Positions 54,057 to 62,757 of a DNA stretch of 64,000 bases are shown in pieces (within the stretch, counting starts at the first letter, position 1; each line of letters opens with the position of its first letter). Both the position numbers and the translations under genes were made by a program. The stretch spans positions 147,233 through 211,232 of the forward strand of contig NZ_BCXA01000012.1 in NCBI RefSeq assembly GCF_001894865.1, given 5' to 3'. This DNA is from Rhodococcus maanshanensis NBRC 100610. GTDB taxonomy: Bacteria > Actinomycetota > Actinomycetes > Mycobacteriales > Mycobacteriaceae. A model generated the notes under the pieces. It made no database searches and was not told the DNA's origin. It worked only from the letters and a program-made list of their open reading frames with translations.

Positions 54057-54943
54057 GGCGAGCTGCTCGCGCGCTCGAATCGCACCTGTGTGCCGGGCAC
54101 CAGCTGCGCGGCGGCGCCCAGGTCGGCGTCGACGACCACCGCGATCACCGGGTAGCCGCCGGTCACCGGGTGGTCCGCCAGGAACAGAACCGGCTGCCCG
54201 CCGCTCGGCACCTGCAGCGAACCCGGGACCATCCCCTCGCTCGCCAGCTCTGCGGTGTCCCGGCGCCGCAGCGGCTCGGCGCCCCGCAGCCGCGCGCCCA
54301 CCCGGTTGCTGTCCGTCGTCACCGTCCACGGTTGGCCGAACAGCGTGTCGACGGCGGCCGCCTGGAACAGCTCCGAGCGCGGCCCGAGCCGAACCCGCAG
54401 CCGGGCGGGGGAGGGGGGTTCCGGGGGCGGCGGGATGATCTCGTCGGCAGGCCAGTCCGAACTCAGTTCGCCGACGGCCAGCCGGTCGCCTGCCCGCACC
54501 GGTTCCGGGCCGAGCCCGGCTAGGGTGTCGGTCGCGCGGCTGCCGAGCGTCGGCGGGGTATCCACCCCGCCGCGCACGGCGAGGTAGCAGCGCAGGCCGC
54601 CGGTGGCGTAGCCGAGGGCCAGCACGTCGCCGTCGGTCAGGTGCACGGCGCTGTAGTCCGCGGTCGGGGTGTGGTTGACCGACAGCGGGACCCGGGCGCC
54701 CGTCACCGCGACGGTCAGGCCGCCGTGCGCCCGGACTGCGAGCCCGCCGAGCGTGACCTCCAGCGTCGCGGCCCGGGGGTCGTTGCCCACCAAGCGGTTT
54801 GCGCTGTCGTGGGATCCACGATCGGCCGCCCCCGACGCGCCGACGCCGAGCGCGCCGAATCCGGGCCTGCCACGGTCCTGGACCGTGGTCAGCGCCCCGG
54901 TGCGCAACACTTCGAGCCAAGCCACCCAACGATTGTCGCGCAT
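54044..54943 (-). CDS. pxpC: 5-oxoprolinase subunit PxpC (biotin-dependent carboxyltransferase fold)
   Basis: 299 residues. LEVLRTGALTTVQDRGRPGFGALGVGASGAAD at the N-terminus and PVLFLADHPVTGGYPVIAVV near the C-terminus are the family signatures. With PxpA and PxpB it forms ATP-dependent 5-oxoprolinase, converting pyroglutamate to glutamate. ATG 54943 is favoured by a TACTGT box; GTG 54925 is an alternative. Unusually, it is separated from pxpA-pxpB by two plus-strand transporter genes. Confidence 0.88.
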   Translation of the reverse strand: MRDNRWVAWLEVLRTGALTTVQDRGRPGFGALGVGASGAADRGSHDSANRLVGNDPRAATLEVTLGGLAVRAHGGLTVAVTGARVPLSVNHTPTADYSAVHLTDGDVLALGYATGGLRCYLAVRGGVDTPPTLGSRATDTLAGLGPEPVRAGDRLAVGELSSDWPADEIIPPPPEPPSPARLRVRLGPRSELFQAAAVDTLFGQPWTVTTDSNRVGARLRGAEPLRRRDTAELASEGMVPGSLQVPSGGQPVLFLADHPVTGGYPVIAVVVDADLGAAAQLVPGTQVRFERASSSPQPG

Positions 54944-54971
54944 CCGTGGGCCGCGACAGTACGATCGCCCG

Positions 54972-55661
54972 ATGGTCACTGCCGCGCTGTACGGGCTGGG
55001 AACCGCCGTGCCCCTGCTGATCGGGGCAATTGTCGGGCTTCGCTACGACCTGCCCCGCCCATTGTTGGCAGCGCTGATGGCGTTCGGCGCGGGCACCATG
55101 GTCGCGGCGGTGTCGACGGAGCTGTTCCAGCCCGCATTCGAGGCCGAGGGCGTGCTGGTCGCCGGAACCGCCCTGATGGCTGGCGCGCTCGTCTACGTGG
55201 TGTCCGATCACCTCATCGAGAACAAGCTCGGTGCCGCGGCCCTCGGCTGGGCGTTGATGCTCGGCACGCTGCTCGACGGGATCCCGGAGAACACCGCGCT
55301 CGGTGTCTCGCTGAGCGGGGGCGGTGGCGTCGTGCTGCTCGTGGCGGTCGCGGTCGGCAATGTGCCCGAGGCGGTCGCGGGCGCGGCGTCGATGCGCAAG
55401 CAGCCGAACTTCAACCGCCGCAGGGCGATTCTGCTGTGGACGGTGACCGCCGTCGTGCTGGTGCTTGTGGTGATCGCCGCGAATGCGGCCGCCGACGCCA
55501 TCCCGGACCGGCAGATCGCGGTGATCCAGGCGTTCGCTGGCGGCGCGACGATCGCGGTGCTCGCGGATTCGCTGATGCCGGAGGCGTACCGGGAGGGCGG
55601 CTGGTGGGTCGGGCTGTCCACGGCGCTCGGCTTCCTCGTAGCGTTCGCGCTCGGCGGCTAG
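54972..55661 (+). CDS. ZIP-family metal transporter
   Basis: 229 residues, about eight membrane helices. LDGIPENTALGVSL (HSIPE-like metal site in helix IV, with Glu in place of the usual His context) and VGNVPEAVAGAASM (helix V) match ZIP proteins; ZIPs bring divalent metals into the cytosol. ATG 54972 has TACGAT ending 6 nt upstream. The ORF reading further upstream crosses pxpC and is rejected. A nested hairpin follows the stop. Confidence 0.82.
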   Translation: MVTAALYGLGTAVPLLIGAIVGLRYDLPRPLLAALMAFGAGTMVAAVSTELFQPAFEAEGVLVAGTALMAGALVYVVSDHLIENKLGAAALGWALMLGTLLDGIPENTALGVSLSGGGGVVLLVAVAVGNVPEAVAGAASMRKQPNFNRRRAILLWTVTAVVLVLVVIAANAAADAIPDRQIAVIQAFAGGATIAVLADSLMPEAYREGGWWVGLSTALGFLVAFALGG

Positions 55662-55685
55662 CGCTCGGCGGCCCGCACTCCCCGT

Positions 55686-55750
55686 CCGCCGACTGTGCAC
55701 CTGCCGTCGCCGCTTCCCGGGCGACGCCCCGATAACTGCACACTCGACGG
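55686..55750. terminator. Nested inverted repeat after the ZIP gene
   Basis: Outer arms CCGCCGACTGTGCA (55686-55699) and TGCACACTCGACGG (55737-55750), 12 of 14 paired; inner arms CGTCGCC and GGGCGACG. Shares TGTGCACCTGCCG with the terminator at 57205. Confidence 0.6.
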
Positions 55751-55764
55751 GGCCACCCGGACAT

Positions 55765-55795
55765 TTGACCTCGACTGCACTTGAGGTTTTAGCCT
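55765..55795 (+). promoter_or_regulatory. SoxR/MerR-type promoter of the MFS exporter
   Basis: -35 TTGACC (55765-55770) and -10 TAGCCT (55790-55795) are separated by 19 bp, the overlong spacer of MerR-family-activated promoters. The spacer region carries CCTCGACTGCACTTGAGG (55769-55786), close to the SoxR box CCTCAA...TTGAGG. The -10 ends 7 nt before the ATG. Confidence 0.65.
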
Positions 55796-55802
55796 GGTTG
55801 TC

Positions 55803-57200
55803 ATGGCGCCGACCGACACCACGACCCCTCGGCTGGACCGCGGCTGGCGGCAGTTGCTGGGCCCCGACTACCTCGGGCCGATGGTGGTGCTTGCCGGCGG
55901 CGTCGCGCTGTACGCGATCAACATCTATCTGACCACCAGCCTGCTCCCGTCCGCCGTCGACGAGATCGGGGGAGCGCGGTTCTACGCGTGGGCGACCACG
56001 ATATTCCTTGTCGCCTCGGTGATCTCGGCGGTCCTGGTGAGCCGGCTGCTCGCGGCCGCGGGGCCGCGGGGCGCCTACCTCGCCGCGATCGGGTTGTTCG
56101 CGGCAGGCACGGTGGTGTGTGCCGCCGCGCCGGACATGTTCGTGTTGCTGGCGGGCCGTGGCCTGCAGGGCTTCGGCGGCGGGCTGCTCAGCGGGCTCAG
56201 CTACGCGCTGATCCGGTCCACGCTGCCGCAGCATCTGTGGGCCCGCGCCTCGGCGCTGGTCTCCGGGATGTGGGGCGTCGGGACGTTCGTGGGTCCCGCG
56301 CTGGGCGGGGTGTTCGCCCAGTTCGGCGCCTGGCGGCTCGCGTTCGTCGTGCTCGCGGTGCTGGCGGCCGGTATCGCGGCGATCGTGCCCCGGTACATCG
56401 CGGCCGATCGGATCGAGGGGCCCCGGGTCGGTGTCCCGGCCGTGTCGATGTTGCTGCTGTCCGCGGCGGCGTTGTTGGTGAGCGTGGCGGGCATCGCGAC
56501 GAGCGTGGCACTCACGGTGCTGGGGGTTCTCGCGGGTGTCGTGCTGCTGGTCGTCTTCGTCGCGCACGAGCGACGCGCGGGCACCAGGGTGCTGCCCGCC
56601 GTGACCTTCACCCCCGGCAACACCCTGAAGTGGACCTACGCGACGTTCGCGCTGTTGGCGGTCGCCTCGACCGCCGAGACCTTCGTGCCGTTGTTCGGTC
56701 AGCGGCTCGGTGGCCTCGAGCCCCTGGCTGCCGGCTTTCTCGGGGCCGCGCTCGCGGTCGGCTGGACGCTGGGCGAGATCTCCAGCGCCGGTGCCTCGCG
56801 CAGGTCGACGGTGCGCGCCCTGGTCGTCGCGGGCCCAGCCCTGGTGACGATCGGGTTCCTCGTCGCGGCGGCGACGCAGCAGGAGGGCGCGACGGCGTGG
56901 GTGATCGGGACCTGGGTCGCTGCGTTGGTGCTGGGCGGAGCGGGCATCGGCATGGCCTGGCCGCACCTGTCGACCTTCGCGATGGGTGCCGAGGACGACG
57001 AGGTCGAGGGCGGGAAGGCAGCCGCGGCTATCAACACCGTGCAGCTGGTCGCCAACGCGGTGGGGTCGGCGTCGGCGGGCGTCCTGGTCAATCTCGGCGG
57101 GTCGATGGCGGATTCGGCGAGGCTCCTGTTCGGGTTCTTCGCCGTGTTCGCCGCCGCCGGTGTGCTGACCGCCTGGCGCAGCACCCGGCCGCGCCCCTGA
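55803..57200 (+). CDS. MFS exporter
   Basis: 465 residues, about 14 short or 12 regular membrane helices. GRGLQGFGGGLLSGLSYALIRSTLP (about 119-143) and GMWGVGTFVGPALGGVF (motif C-like) are typical of drug/proton antiporters. ATG 55803 follows TAGCCT by 7 nt, so it is leaderless. The SoxR/MerR-type promoter suggests induction by redox-active compounds or another MerR ligand; no MerR gene is in the window. Confidence 0.85.
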   Translation: MAPTDTTTPRLDRGWRQLLGPDYLGPMVVLAGGVALYAINIYLTTSLLPSAVDEIGGARFYAWATTIFLVASVISAVLVSRLLAAAGPRGAYLAAIGLFAAGTVVCAAAPDMFVLLAGRGLQGFGGGLLSGLSYALIRSTLPQHLWARASALVSGMWGVGTFVGPALGGVFAQFGAWRLAFVVLAVLAAGIAAIVPRYIAADRIEGPRVGVPAVSMLLLSAAALLVSVAGIATSVALTVLGVLAGVVLLVVFVAHERRAGTRVLPAVTFTPGNTLKWTYATFALLAVASTAETFVPLFGQRLGGLEPLAAGFLGAALAVGWTLGEISSAGASRRSTVRALVVAGPALVTIGFLVAAATQQEGATAWVIGTWVAALVLGGAGIGMAWPHLSTFAMGAEDDEVEGGKAAAAINTVQLVANAVGSASAGVLVNLGGSMADSARLLFGFFAVFAAAGVLTAWRSTRPRP

Positions 57201-57204
57201 CCCC

Positions 57205-57267
57205 CGCCGAGTGTGCACCTGCCGGGGCATCGGCCGAGTGGATGCGCCGGCAGGTGCACACTCGGCG
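57205..57267. terminator. Bidirectional terminator between MFS and pxpB genes
   Basis: A perfect 21-bp stem: arm 57205-57225 (CGCCGAGTGTGCACCTGCC plus GG) and its exact complement 57247-57267, with a 21-nt loop, filling the 73-bp gap between two convergent stops. Confidence 0.85.
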
Positions 57268-57273
57268 AACAGC

Positions 57274-57885
57274 TCAGACCGCGACGAACCGGACCGTGTC
57301 TCCCGGCCGGAGCAGCGCCGGTGGCTCGCGATCGGCGTCCCACATCAGTTCGGTGGTGTGACCGATCAGCTGCCAGCCGCCCGGCGACTTCCGCGGGTAG
57401 ACGCCGGAGAACTCGCCCGCAAGCCCGACCGCGCCGGCAGGCACCTCGGTGCGCGGGTCGTCTCGGCGGGGCACCCGCAGCCGGGGATCCCCACCGATGA
57501 GGTACCCGAACCCGGGGGCGAACCCGGCGAAGGCGACGGTCCAGTCGCTGCCCGTGTGTGCCGCGACGACACCGTCCGGCCCGAGGCCCGTCAGTTCACC
57601 GACCGTGGCCAGGTCCGGCCCGTCGTAGCGGACGGGAATCCTTACCAGCGCACCGGTTTCCGTGGCGGTCCCGGTCTCGGGGTCGGTCTCGCGCAGCCAG
57701 CGCGCGATGCTGGCTCGATCGGTGTGCCCGGGGTCGAATCGCACCAGTATGGTCCTGGCGGCAGGGACCAGGTCGACGACGCCCGCCGGGCGGTTCGCGT
57801 CCAGTGCCCGGTAGTGCGCGAGCACGGTGTCCAGGTCGTCGAACTCGGCGAGCACCCCGCCGTCGCCCGCGTCGAGCAGGCGCAT
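57274..57885 (-). CDS. pxpB: 5-oxoprolinase subunit PxpB (KipI family)
   Basis: 203 residues. IPVRYDGPDLATVGELTGL, VAFAGFAPGFGYLIG and GGWQLIGHT are the KipI/allophanate hydrolase subunit 1 signatures. Part of the ATP-dependent PxpABC 5-oxoprolinase. ATG 57885 overlaps the pxpA stop by 4 nt (ATGA); longer frame extensions are inside pxpA. Ends next to the 21-bp hairpin. Confidence 0.9.
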   Translation of the reverse strand: MRLLDAGDGGVLAEFDDLDTVLAHYRALDANRPAGVVDLVPAARTILVRFDPGHTDRASIARWLRETDPETGTATETGALVRIPVRYDGPDLATVGELTGLGPDGVVAAHTGSDWTVAFAGFAPGFGYLIGGDPRLRVPRRDDPRTEVPAGAVGLAGEFSGVYPRKSPGGWQLIGHTTELMWDADREPPALLRPGDTVRFVAV

Positions 57886-58643
57886 CAGACGAACGGCTCC
57901 ACGCGCACGCCCGCGAGGTCGAGTCGCGCGCGGATGGCGGTGGCCATCGCGACCGCGGACGGCGAATCCCCGTGCACGCAGACTGATTCGGCTGGCGCGG
58001 TCAGGACGGTGCCGTCGACCGCCTCGATCTCCGCGTGCTCGACCATCCGCAGCACCCGCGCGGCGACGGACTCCGGGTCCGAGAGCACAGCCCCGGGCAG
58101 TCCGCGGGGCACCAGCTCGCCGGTCGGGGTGTAGCCGCGGTCGGCGAACGCCTCGGCCACGGTGCGCAGGCCCGCGGCCTCCGCCTCCGCCAGGAAGACC
58201 GAGCCGGGCAGCCCGAGGACAGGGAGGGTGGGGTCGTACGCGACGACGGCCGCGACGACGGCGCGGGCCTGCCCGCGGTGGTGCACGATCGCGTTGTACA
58301 GGGCGCCATGGGGTTTGACGTAGCCGACGGCGGAGCCGACGGTCTGCGCGAGGGCGTCGAGGCCGCCGATCTGATAGATCACGTCCGCGGTCAGGTCCGC
58401 GGGGGCGATGTCGATGAAGCGGCGCCCGAAACCCGCCAGGTCCCGATAGCCGACCTGGGCGCCGATCCGCACCGCCCGCTGTGCTGCGGACCTGCAGGTG
58501 CCCAACAGTGTGGTCGGATCGCCCGCATGGAACCCGCACGCGACGTTGGCGCTGGTCACCAGCACGAGCATGGCCTCGTCATCGCCGAGCTGCCAGGCAC
58601 CGAAGCTCTCGCCGAGGTCGCTGTTGAGATCGATGGATGCCAC
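57885..58643 (-). CDS. pxpA: 5-oxoprolinase subunit PxpA (LamB/YcsF family)
   Basis: 252 residues. [13 protein letters not shown] (about 3-15), [13 protein letters not shown], and VKPHGALYN are the three YcsF signatures with the expected Asp/His residues. Provides the pyroglutamate-opening site of PxpABC. GTG 58643 is chosen because TAGGAT ends 7 nt upstream on the minus strand, so pxpA heads a leaderless pxpAB transcript. Confidence 0.93.
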   Translation of the reverse strand: MASIDLNSDLGESFGAWQLGDDEAMLVLVTSANVACGFHAGDPTTLLGTCRSAAQRAVRIGAQVGYRDLAGFGRRFIDIAPADLTADVIYQIGGLDALAQTVGSAVGYVKPHGALYNAIVHHRGQARAVVAAVVAYDPTLPVLGLPGSVFLAEAEAAGLRTVAEAFADRGYTPTGELVPRGLPGAVLSDPESVAARVLRMVEHAEIEAVDGTVLTAPAESVCVHGDSPSAVAMATAIRARLDLAGVRVEPFV

Positions 58644-58673
58644 GCCTCGAATCCTAGGCCGCACTGAGCGAAC

Positions 58674-59555
58674 TCAGGCCGTGACCGCGACCCGTCCGGC
58701 GTTGCGGGCCCGGCGCGGTCCGAAGAACCGGCAGACCAGGTAGATCACGAACGAGATGGTGGTGACGAAGCTGGACACCGGCACGCCGGGGGCCAGCGAC
58801 AGCAGGATGCCACCCACGGCGGCGATCTCGGCGAACAGGATCGACAGCAACGTCGTCCGGAGCGGGCTCGAGGTGATCCTGGCCGCGGCGGCCGCGGGGG
58901 TGATCAACAGCGAGAGCACCAGCAGGGCGCCGACGATCTGCACGCCGAGCGCCGCGGCAACGCCGACCAGCACCGCGAACACGATGGCCAGACCGCGAAC
59001 CGGCACGCCGCGGGCCACCGCGACGTCCGGGTCGGTGCTCGCGAACAGCAGCGGGCGGTACACCACGACCAGGACCGCCAGCACCGCGACCGCGCACACC
59101 AGCAGCAGCTGGAGGCCGCTGTTGCCCACCCCGACGATCTGGCCGACCAGCAGCGAGAAGCTGGTGCCGGTGCGCCCCGGATAGAGCCACATGAACAGCA
59201 CGGACAGGCCGAGCCCGAACGAGAGGACGACGCCGATCACCGAATCCCGTTCGCGCACTTTGGATCCGAGTAGTGCGAACAGCACGGCGGCGAACACCGA
59301 TCCGACGATGGCGCCGAGTCCGACGCTGATCCCGGCGAGCAGCGCGGCGGAGGCGCCGGTCAGCGACAGCTCGCTGGTGCCGTGCACGGCGAACGACATC
59401 TGCCTGCTGATGATCAGCGGACCGATCGCCCCCGCGAGCAGCCCGAGGATGGCGGCGGCGAGCAGGGCCTGCTGCACGAAGCCGTACTGCAGCAGGTCGA
59501 TGGTGGCCTGCCAGTCGAACATCTGCGACAACGTGTCGGCGAGCTTCTCGTTCAT
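58674..59555 (-). CDS. znuB: Zinc ABC transporter permease
   Basis: 293 residues, about eight or nine membrane helices, ABC-3 family. GPLIISRQMSFAVHGTSELSLTGASAALLAG (cytoplasmic coupling loop) and VQIVGALLVLSLLITPAAAA are typical of ZnuB-type metal permeases. ATG 59555 overlaps the znuC stop by 4 nt. Last gene of znuA-znuC-znuB. Confidence 0.92.
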   Translation of the reverse strand: MNEKLADTLSQMFDWQATIDLLQYGFVQQALLAAAILGLLAGAIGPLIISRQMSFAVHGTSELSLTGASAALLAGISVGLGAIVGSVFAAVLFALLGSKVRERDSVIGVVLSFGLGLSVLFMWLYPGRTGTSFSLLVGQIVGVGNSGLQLLLVCAVAVLAVLVVVYRPLLFASTDPDVAVARGVPVRGLAIVFAVLVGVAAALGVQIVGALLVLSLLITPAAAAARITSSPLRTTLLSILFAEIAAVGGILLSLAPGVPVSSFVTTISFVIYLVCRFFGPRRARNAGRVAVTA

Positions 59556-60412
59556 TCGTGCGCCTCGTGGTGGATTCCGTCGGCGCCCGTGGAACCGAGC
59601 GCGTCGATGGCGTCGCCGGTGCCGACGACGACGAGCCGCCCGCGCACGTGCAGCACCTCGACGTCGGTCTGGTACAGCTCGGAGAGCACCTCCGAGGTCA
59701 TCACCTCGGCGGCCGTCCCGATCCGGAACCGCCCGTCGACCAGGTACAGCACCCGGTCGACCAGGGGCAGGATCGGATTGATCTCGTGGGTGACGAACAG
59801 CACGGCGGTGTCGTGACCGAGCCGGCGCTGGTTGATCAGGTCGGAGACCCGGTGCTGGTTGGCCAGGTCGAGGCTGAGCAGCGGCTCGTCGCAGAGCAGC
59901 ACCTTCGGATCGCCGACCAGTGCCTGCGCGACCCGCAACCGCTGCTGCTCGCCGCCCGACAGCGAGCCGACCGGGGCGTCGGCGAAGGCCCGGGCGCCCA
60001 CCTGGTCGATGGCGTCGTCGACGACGATCCGGCGCGAGCGGCGGGAGCGGAACCCGGTGCCCCAGCGGTGGCCGTCCACGCCGAGCCCGACCAGGTCGCG
60101 CCCGCGCAGCGGCAGGCCCTCGTCCATCGTCTTCTGCTGCGGCACGTATCCGACATGGGAGTTCCCTGTCCGCGCCGGCGTTCCCGCGATCGTGGCGGTG
60201 CCCTCGGACAGCGGGAGCTGACCGAGCAGGACCTTCAGCAGCGAGGTCTTGCCGGACCCGTTGGGACCGAGGACCGCGATGAACTCGCCCTGCTCGACGC
60301 TCAGGTCCAGCCCGGACCACAGCGTGCGGTCGCCGTAGGCCAGCCGGGCGCCTCTCAGCTCGACGGCGGGTGTTCGGCTGACGCTCGATGCGTCGGGGGC
60401 AGGGTGGGTCAC
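59552..60412 (-). CDS. znuC: Zinc ABC transporter ATP-binding protein
   Basis: 286 residues. Walker A GPNGSGKTS (about 50), Q-loop VPQQKTMDEG, signature LSGGEQQRLRVAQAL, Walker B VLLCDEPLLSLD and the switch His in LFVTHEINPI. Works with ZnuB and ZnuA. GTG 60412 is the likely start, with 80 bp to the znuA stop; longer frames lack homology. The C-terminal tail is longer than in E. coli ZnuC. Confidence 0.92.
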   Translation of the reverse strand: MTHPAPDASSVSRTPAVELRGARLAYGDRTLWSGLDLSVEQGEFIAVLGPNGSGKTSLLKVLLGQLPLSEGTATIAGTPARTGNSHVGYVPQQKTMDEGLPLRGRDLVGLGVDGHRWGTGFRSRRSRRIVVDDAIDQVGARAFADAPVGSLSGGEQQRLRVAQALVGDPKVLLCDEPLLSLDLANQHRVSDLINQRRLGHDTAVLFVTHEINPILPLVDRVLYLVDGRFRIGTAAEVMTSEVLSELYQTDVEVLHVRGRLVVVGTGDAIDALGSTGADGIHHEAHE

Positions 60413-60492
60413 GGGGCCATTCCGGGTCTGGGTGTCACGAGGCTCATCGGCGAGCGTGACCGGTGGATTCGTTCTTCGGCGCGCGGCGGTTC

Positions 60493-61557
60493 TCAGTGCG
60501 CGGCGTTCATGGCAGCGGCGAGCGATTCGGCGGTGCGGGTCTGCCACTGAATGTAGTCGAACCCGTCGGGGAGGGTCTCGGTGACTTCGACGACCGGGAT
60601 GCCGGCCGATTCGGCGGCCTCACGGATGTTCTGGGTCGCCTTGTCCTGGGTCTGGCTGTTGTAGATCAGGACCTTCACCTTCTTGTCGGCGAGCAGATCT
60701 CGCGTCGCGGCGACGGCCGCGGGCGGCGGGTCGTTGCCGTCCTCGATGGCCTTCGTGAAGTCCTCCGGGGTCTCGTCCTTCAGGTCGGTCGCCACCAGCA
60801 GGTAGTGGGCGATCGGCTCGGTCTGAGCGACCGGTGCCTGCGGATGCGCGGCGGCGATCGAGTCGGTGATGGCCGTGACGGCGTGCAGTTGTTCGTGGAA
60901 GGAGGCGGCGTTGGCGGTGTAGGCCGCGGCGTTGGCGGGGTCGATCGCGCCGAGCTCGGCGGCGATCTGCTTGGCGACGGCGTCCACGGTCGGGGTGTCG
61001 TACCAGACGTGCTCGTTCACACCGCCGTGGTCGTGGTCGTGGCCGTCGTGCGAGTCGTGCTCGGCCGCGGCGGGTTCGACGGGGGCGGCAGCGGCCTCTG
61101 CGGCGTGGTCGTGGTCGCCGTGCAGGTCGGTCTCGGTACCGAACAGGGCGAAAGCGTCGACCGTCCGTTTGCCGGGCGTGCCGGCGAGCACGTCGTCGAT
61201 GAACTCGTCGTAGCCGCCGCCGTTGTAGACGACCAGGTCGGCGTCGGTGATAGCGGCGGCGTCCCTTGGACTGGCCTCGAACGAGTGCGGATCGGCGAAC
61301 GCGTCGTTGATGATCGACGTGACGTCGGCCCGATCGCCCGCGACGGCCGCGGCCACCGAGCCCCAGACGTCGGTGGAGGCCACGATGTTGGCGCGCTGCC
61401 CATCGGCGAGCGGGGCGGTGCCTGCGCCTGCGTTCGGGTCGGACGAGCAGGCGGCAAGGGTCAACGCCCCCACGAGCGCCAGGCCGGCGGTGACGACCGC
61501 CGCGCGGCGCCGGGGCCGGGTCGGGGCGGTGAGCGGCGTCAGATCTCCCTGGGGCAT
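60493..61557 (-). CDS. znuA: Zinc ABC transporter substrate-binding lipoprotein
   Basis: 354 residues. Lipobox LAAC (Cys37), then a cluster A-I solute-binding fold. A His/Asp-rich loop (HGDHDHAAEAAA and HDSHDGHDHDHG, about 143-178) is the zinc-chaperoning loop typical of ZnuA; EHVWYDTPTV carries a metal-binding His. ATG 61557 has TAGTAT ending exactly 7 nt upstream and a Zur-like box over that region, so zinc starvation should induce it. Confidence 0.93.
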   Translation of the reverse strand: MPQGDLTPLTAPTRPRRRAAVVTAGLALVGALTLAACSSDPNAGAGTAPLADGQRANIVASTDVWGSVAAAVAGDRADVTSIINDAFADPHSFEASPRDAAAITDADLVVYNGGGYDEFIDDVLAGTPGKRTVDAFALFGTETDLHGDHDHAAEAAAAPVEPAAAEHDSHDGHDHDHGGVNEHVWYDTPTVDAVAKQIAAELGAIDPANAAAYTANAASFHEQLHAVTAITDSIAAAHPQAPVAQTEPIAHYLLVATDLKDETPEDFTKAIEDGNDPPPAAVAATRDLLADKKVKVLIYNSQTQDKATQNIREAAESAGIPVVEVTETLPDGFDYIQWQTRTAESLAAAMNAAH

Positions 61558-61569
61558 GGCCTAGATACT

Positions 61570-61588
61570 AATGGAAATCGTTTCCGTT
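61570..61588. promoter_or_regulatory. Zur-like box upstream of znuA
   Basis: TGGAAATCGTTTCCG (61572-61586) within a larger AATGGAAATCGTTTCCGTT dyad; 11 of 15 bases match the mycobacterial Zur core TGAAAATCATTTTCA. It abuts the znuA -10 box at 61565-61570, so bound Zur would block transcription. Confidence 0.72.
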
Positions 61589-61643
61589 GTACATTGGAGG
61601 GGGCGTGCTGATGGTCACTCGCGGCATTGCGTACCGTCCCGTT

Positions 61644-62732
61644 ATGCCCAGGTCCCGTCATCCGCGCCGTCAGGCGACGCTGGCGTCCCTCGCGGCGGAG
61701 CTCAAGGTCTCCCGGACGACGGTCTCGAACGCCTACAACCGCCCCGATCAGCTCTCGACCGAGCTCCGCGAACGGGTGCTGGAGGCGGCCAAGCGGCGCG
61801 GCTACCCCGGGCCGGACCCGGTTGCGCGCTCGCTGCGCACCCGCAAGGCGGGTGCGGTCGGCCTGCTGCTCACCGAGGCGCTGAGCTACTCCTTCCGCGA
61901 CCCGGCGGCGATGAGCTTCCTTGCCGGCCTCGCGGAGTCGTGCGAGGCGGCAGGGGAGGGCCTGTTGTTGATCCCGGCCGGGCCGGGGCGCGACGACGTC
62001 CAGGCCGCAGCCGCGGTGCAGCAGGCCGGGGTGGACGGGTTCGTCGTCTACTCCGTGGCCGACGACGACCCGTACCTGGCCGCCGTTCTCGAGCGCCGCC
62101 TGCCGATGGTGATCTGCGACCAGCCGCGCGAGATCGAGGGCGCGTCGCTGGTCGGGATCGACGATCGCGGCGCGATGCGCAAGATCGCCGACTACCTGGT
62201 GTCGCTGGGGCACAAGGACATCGGCGTGATCTGCATGAGGCTCGGCCGGGACCAGCGGAACGGCGTGGCGGACTCCGCCCGTCTCGATTCGCCGAACTTC
62301 CACGTCCAGCGCGAACGAATCGCCGGGGTGCGCGACGCCCTCGCCGCCAGCGGGCTGGACCCGCGATCGTTGACGGTGATCGAGCGCGCGGAGCACAGCT
62401 CCCGGTCCGGTCACTCGGCGGCCGAGCAGGCGCTCGCGACCAATCCTCGGATCACCGCGCTGCTGTGCACCACCGACGTGTTGGCGCTCGGTGCCCTTGA
62501 CTTTGCCCGTTGGCGCGGCATCGACGTGCCCGGCCAGCTGTCCATCACCGGGTTCGACGGCGTCGACGAGGCGCTGCGCGAGGGCCTGACCACCGTCCGT
62601 CAGCCCGCCGAGGAGAAGGGCAGGCGGGCGGGGGCGCTGCTGCTGACGCCCTCGCACTCCGGGGTGGCCACCGTCGAGATGCTCGAGACCGAACTGGTGC
62701 GGGGGCACACCGCGGCGCCGCCGCCCGCCTGA
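61644..62732 (+). CDS. LacI-family transcriptional regulator
   Basis: 362 residues. HTH: ATLASLAAELKVSRTTVSNAYNRPDQLSTELRERVLEAAKRRGY (about 10-53), then a periplasmic-binding-protein-like sensor domain with FVVYSVADDDPYL and SITGFDGVDEAL. ATG 61644 has TACCGT ending 6 nt upstream; an in-frame ATG at 61611 is possible. Divergent from znuA; its ligand is unknown and no sugar operon is adjacent. Confidence 0.87.
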   Translation: MPRSRHPRRQATLASLAAELKVSRTTVSNAYNRPDQLSTELRERVLEAAKRRGYPGPDPVARSLRTRKAGAVGLLLTEALSYSFRDPAAMSFLAGLAESCEAAGEGLLLIPAGPGRDDVQAAAAVQQAGVDGFVVYSVADDDPYLAAVLERRLPMVICDQPREIEGASLVGIDDRGAMRKIADYLVSLGHKDIGVICMRLGRDQRNGVADSARLDSPNFHVQRERIAGVRDALAASGLDPRSLTVIERAEHSSRSGHSAAEQALATNPRITALLCTTDVLALGALDFARWRGIDVPGQLSITGFDGVDEALREGLTTVRQPAEEKGRRAGALLLTPSHSGVATVEMLETELVRGHTAAPPPA

Positions 62733-62757
62733 CCTCACGACATCGCGCTGCCGGTCT

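Noticed and set aside
53010..57230. 1406-codon minus-strand open frame over amidase, pxpC, ZIP and MFS genes
   Set aside because: Composed of Arg/Pro/Gly-rich low-complexity translation, crosses two terminators and several real genes; a high-GC artefact.
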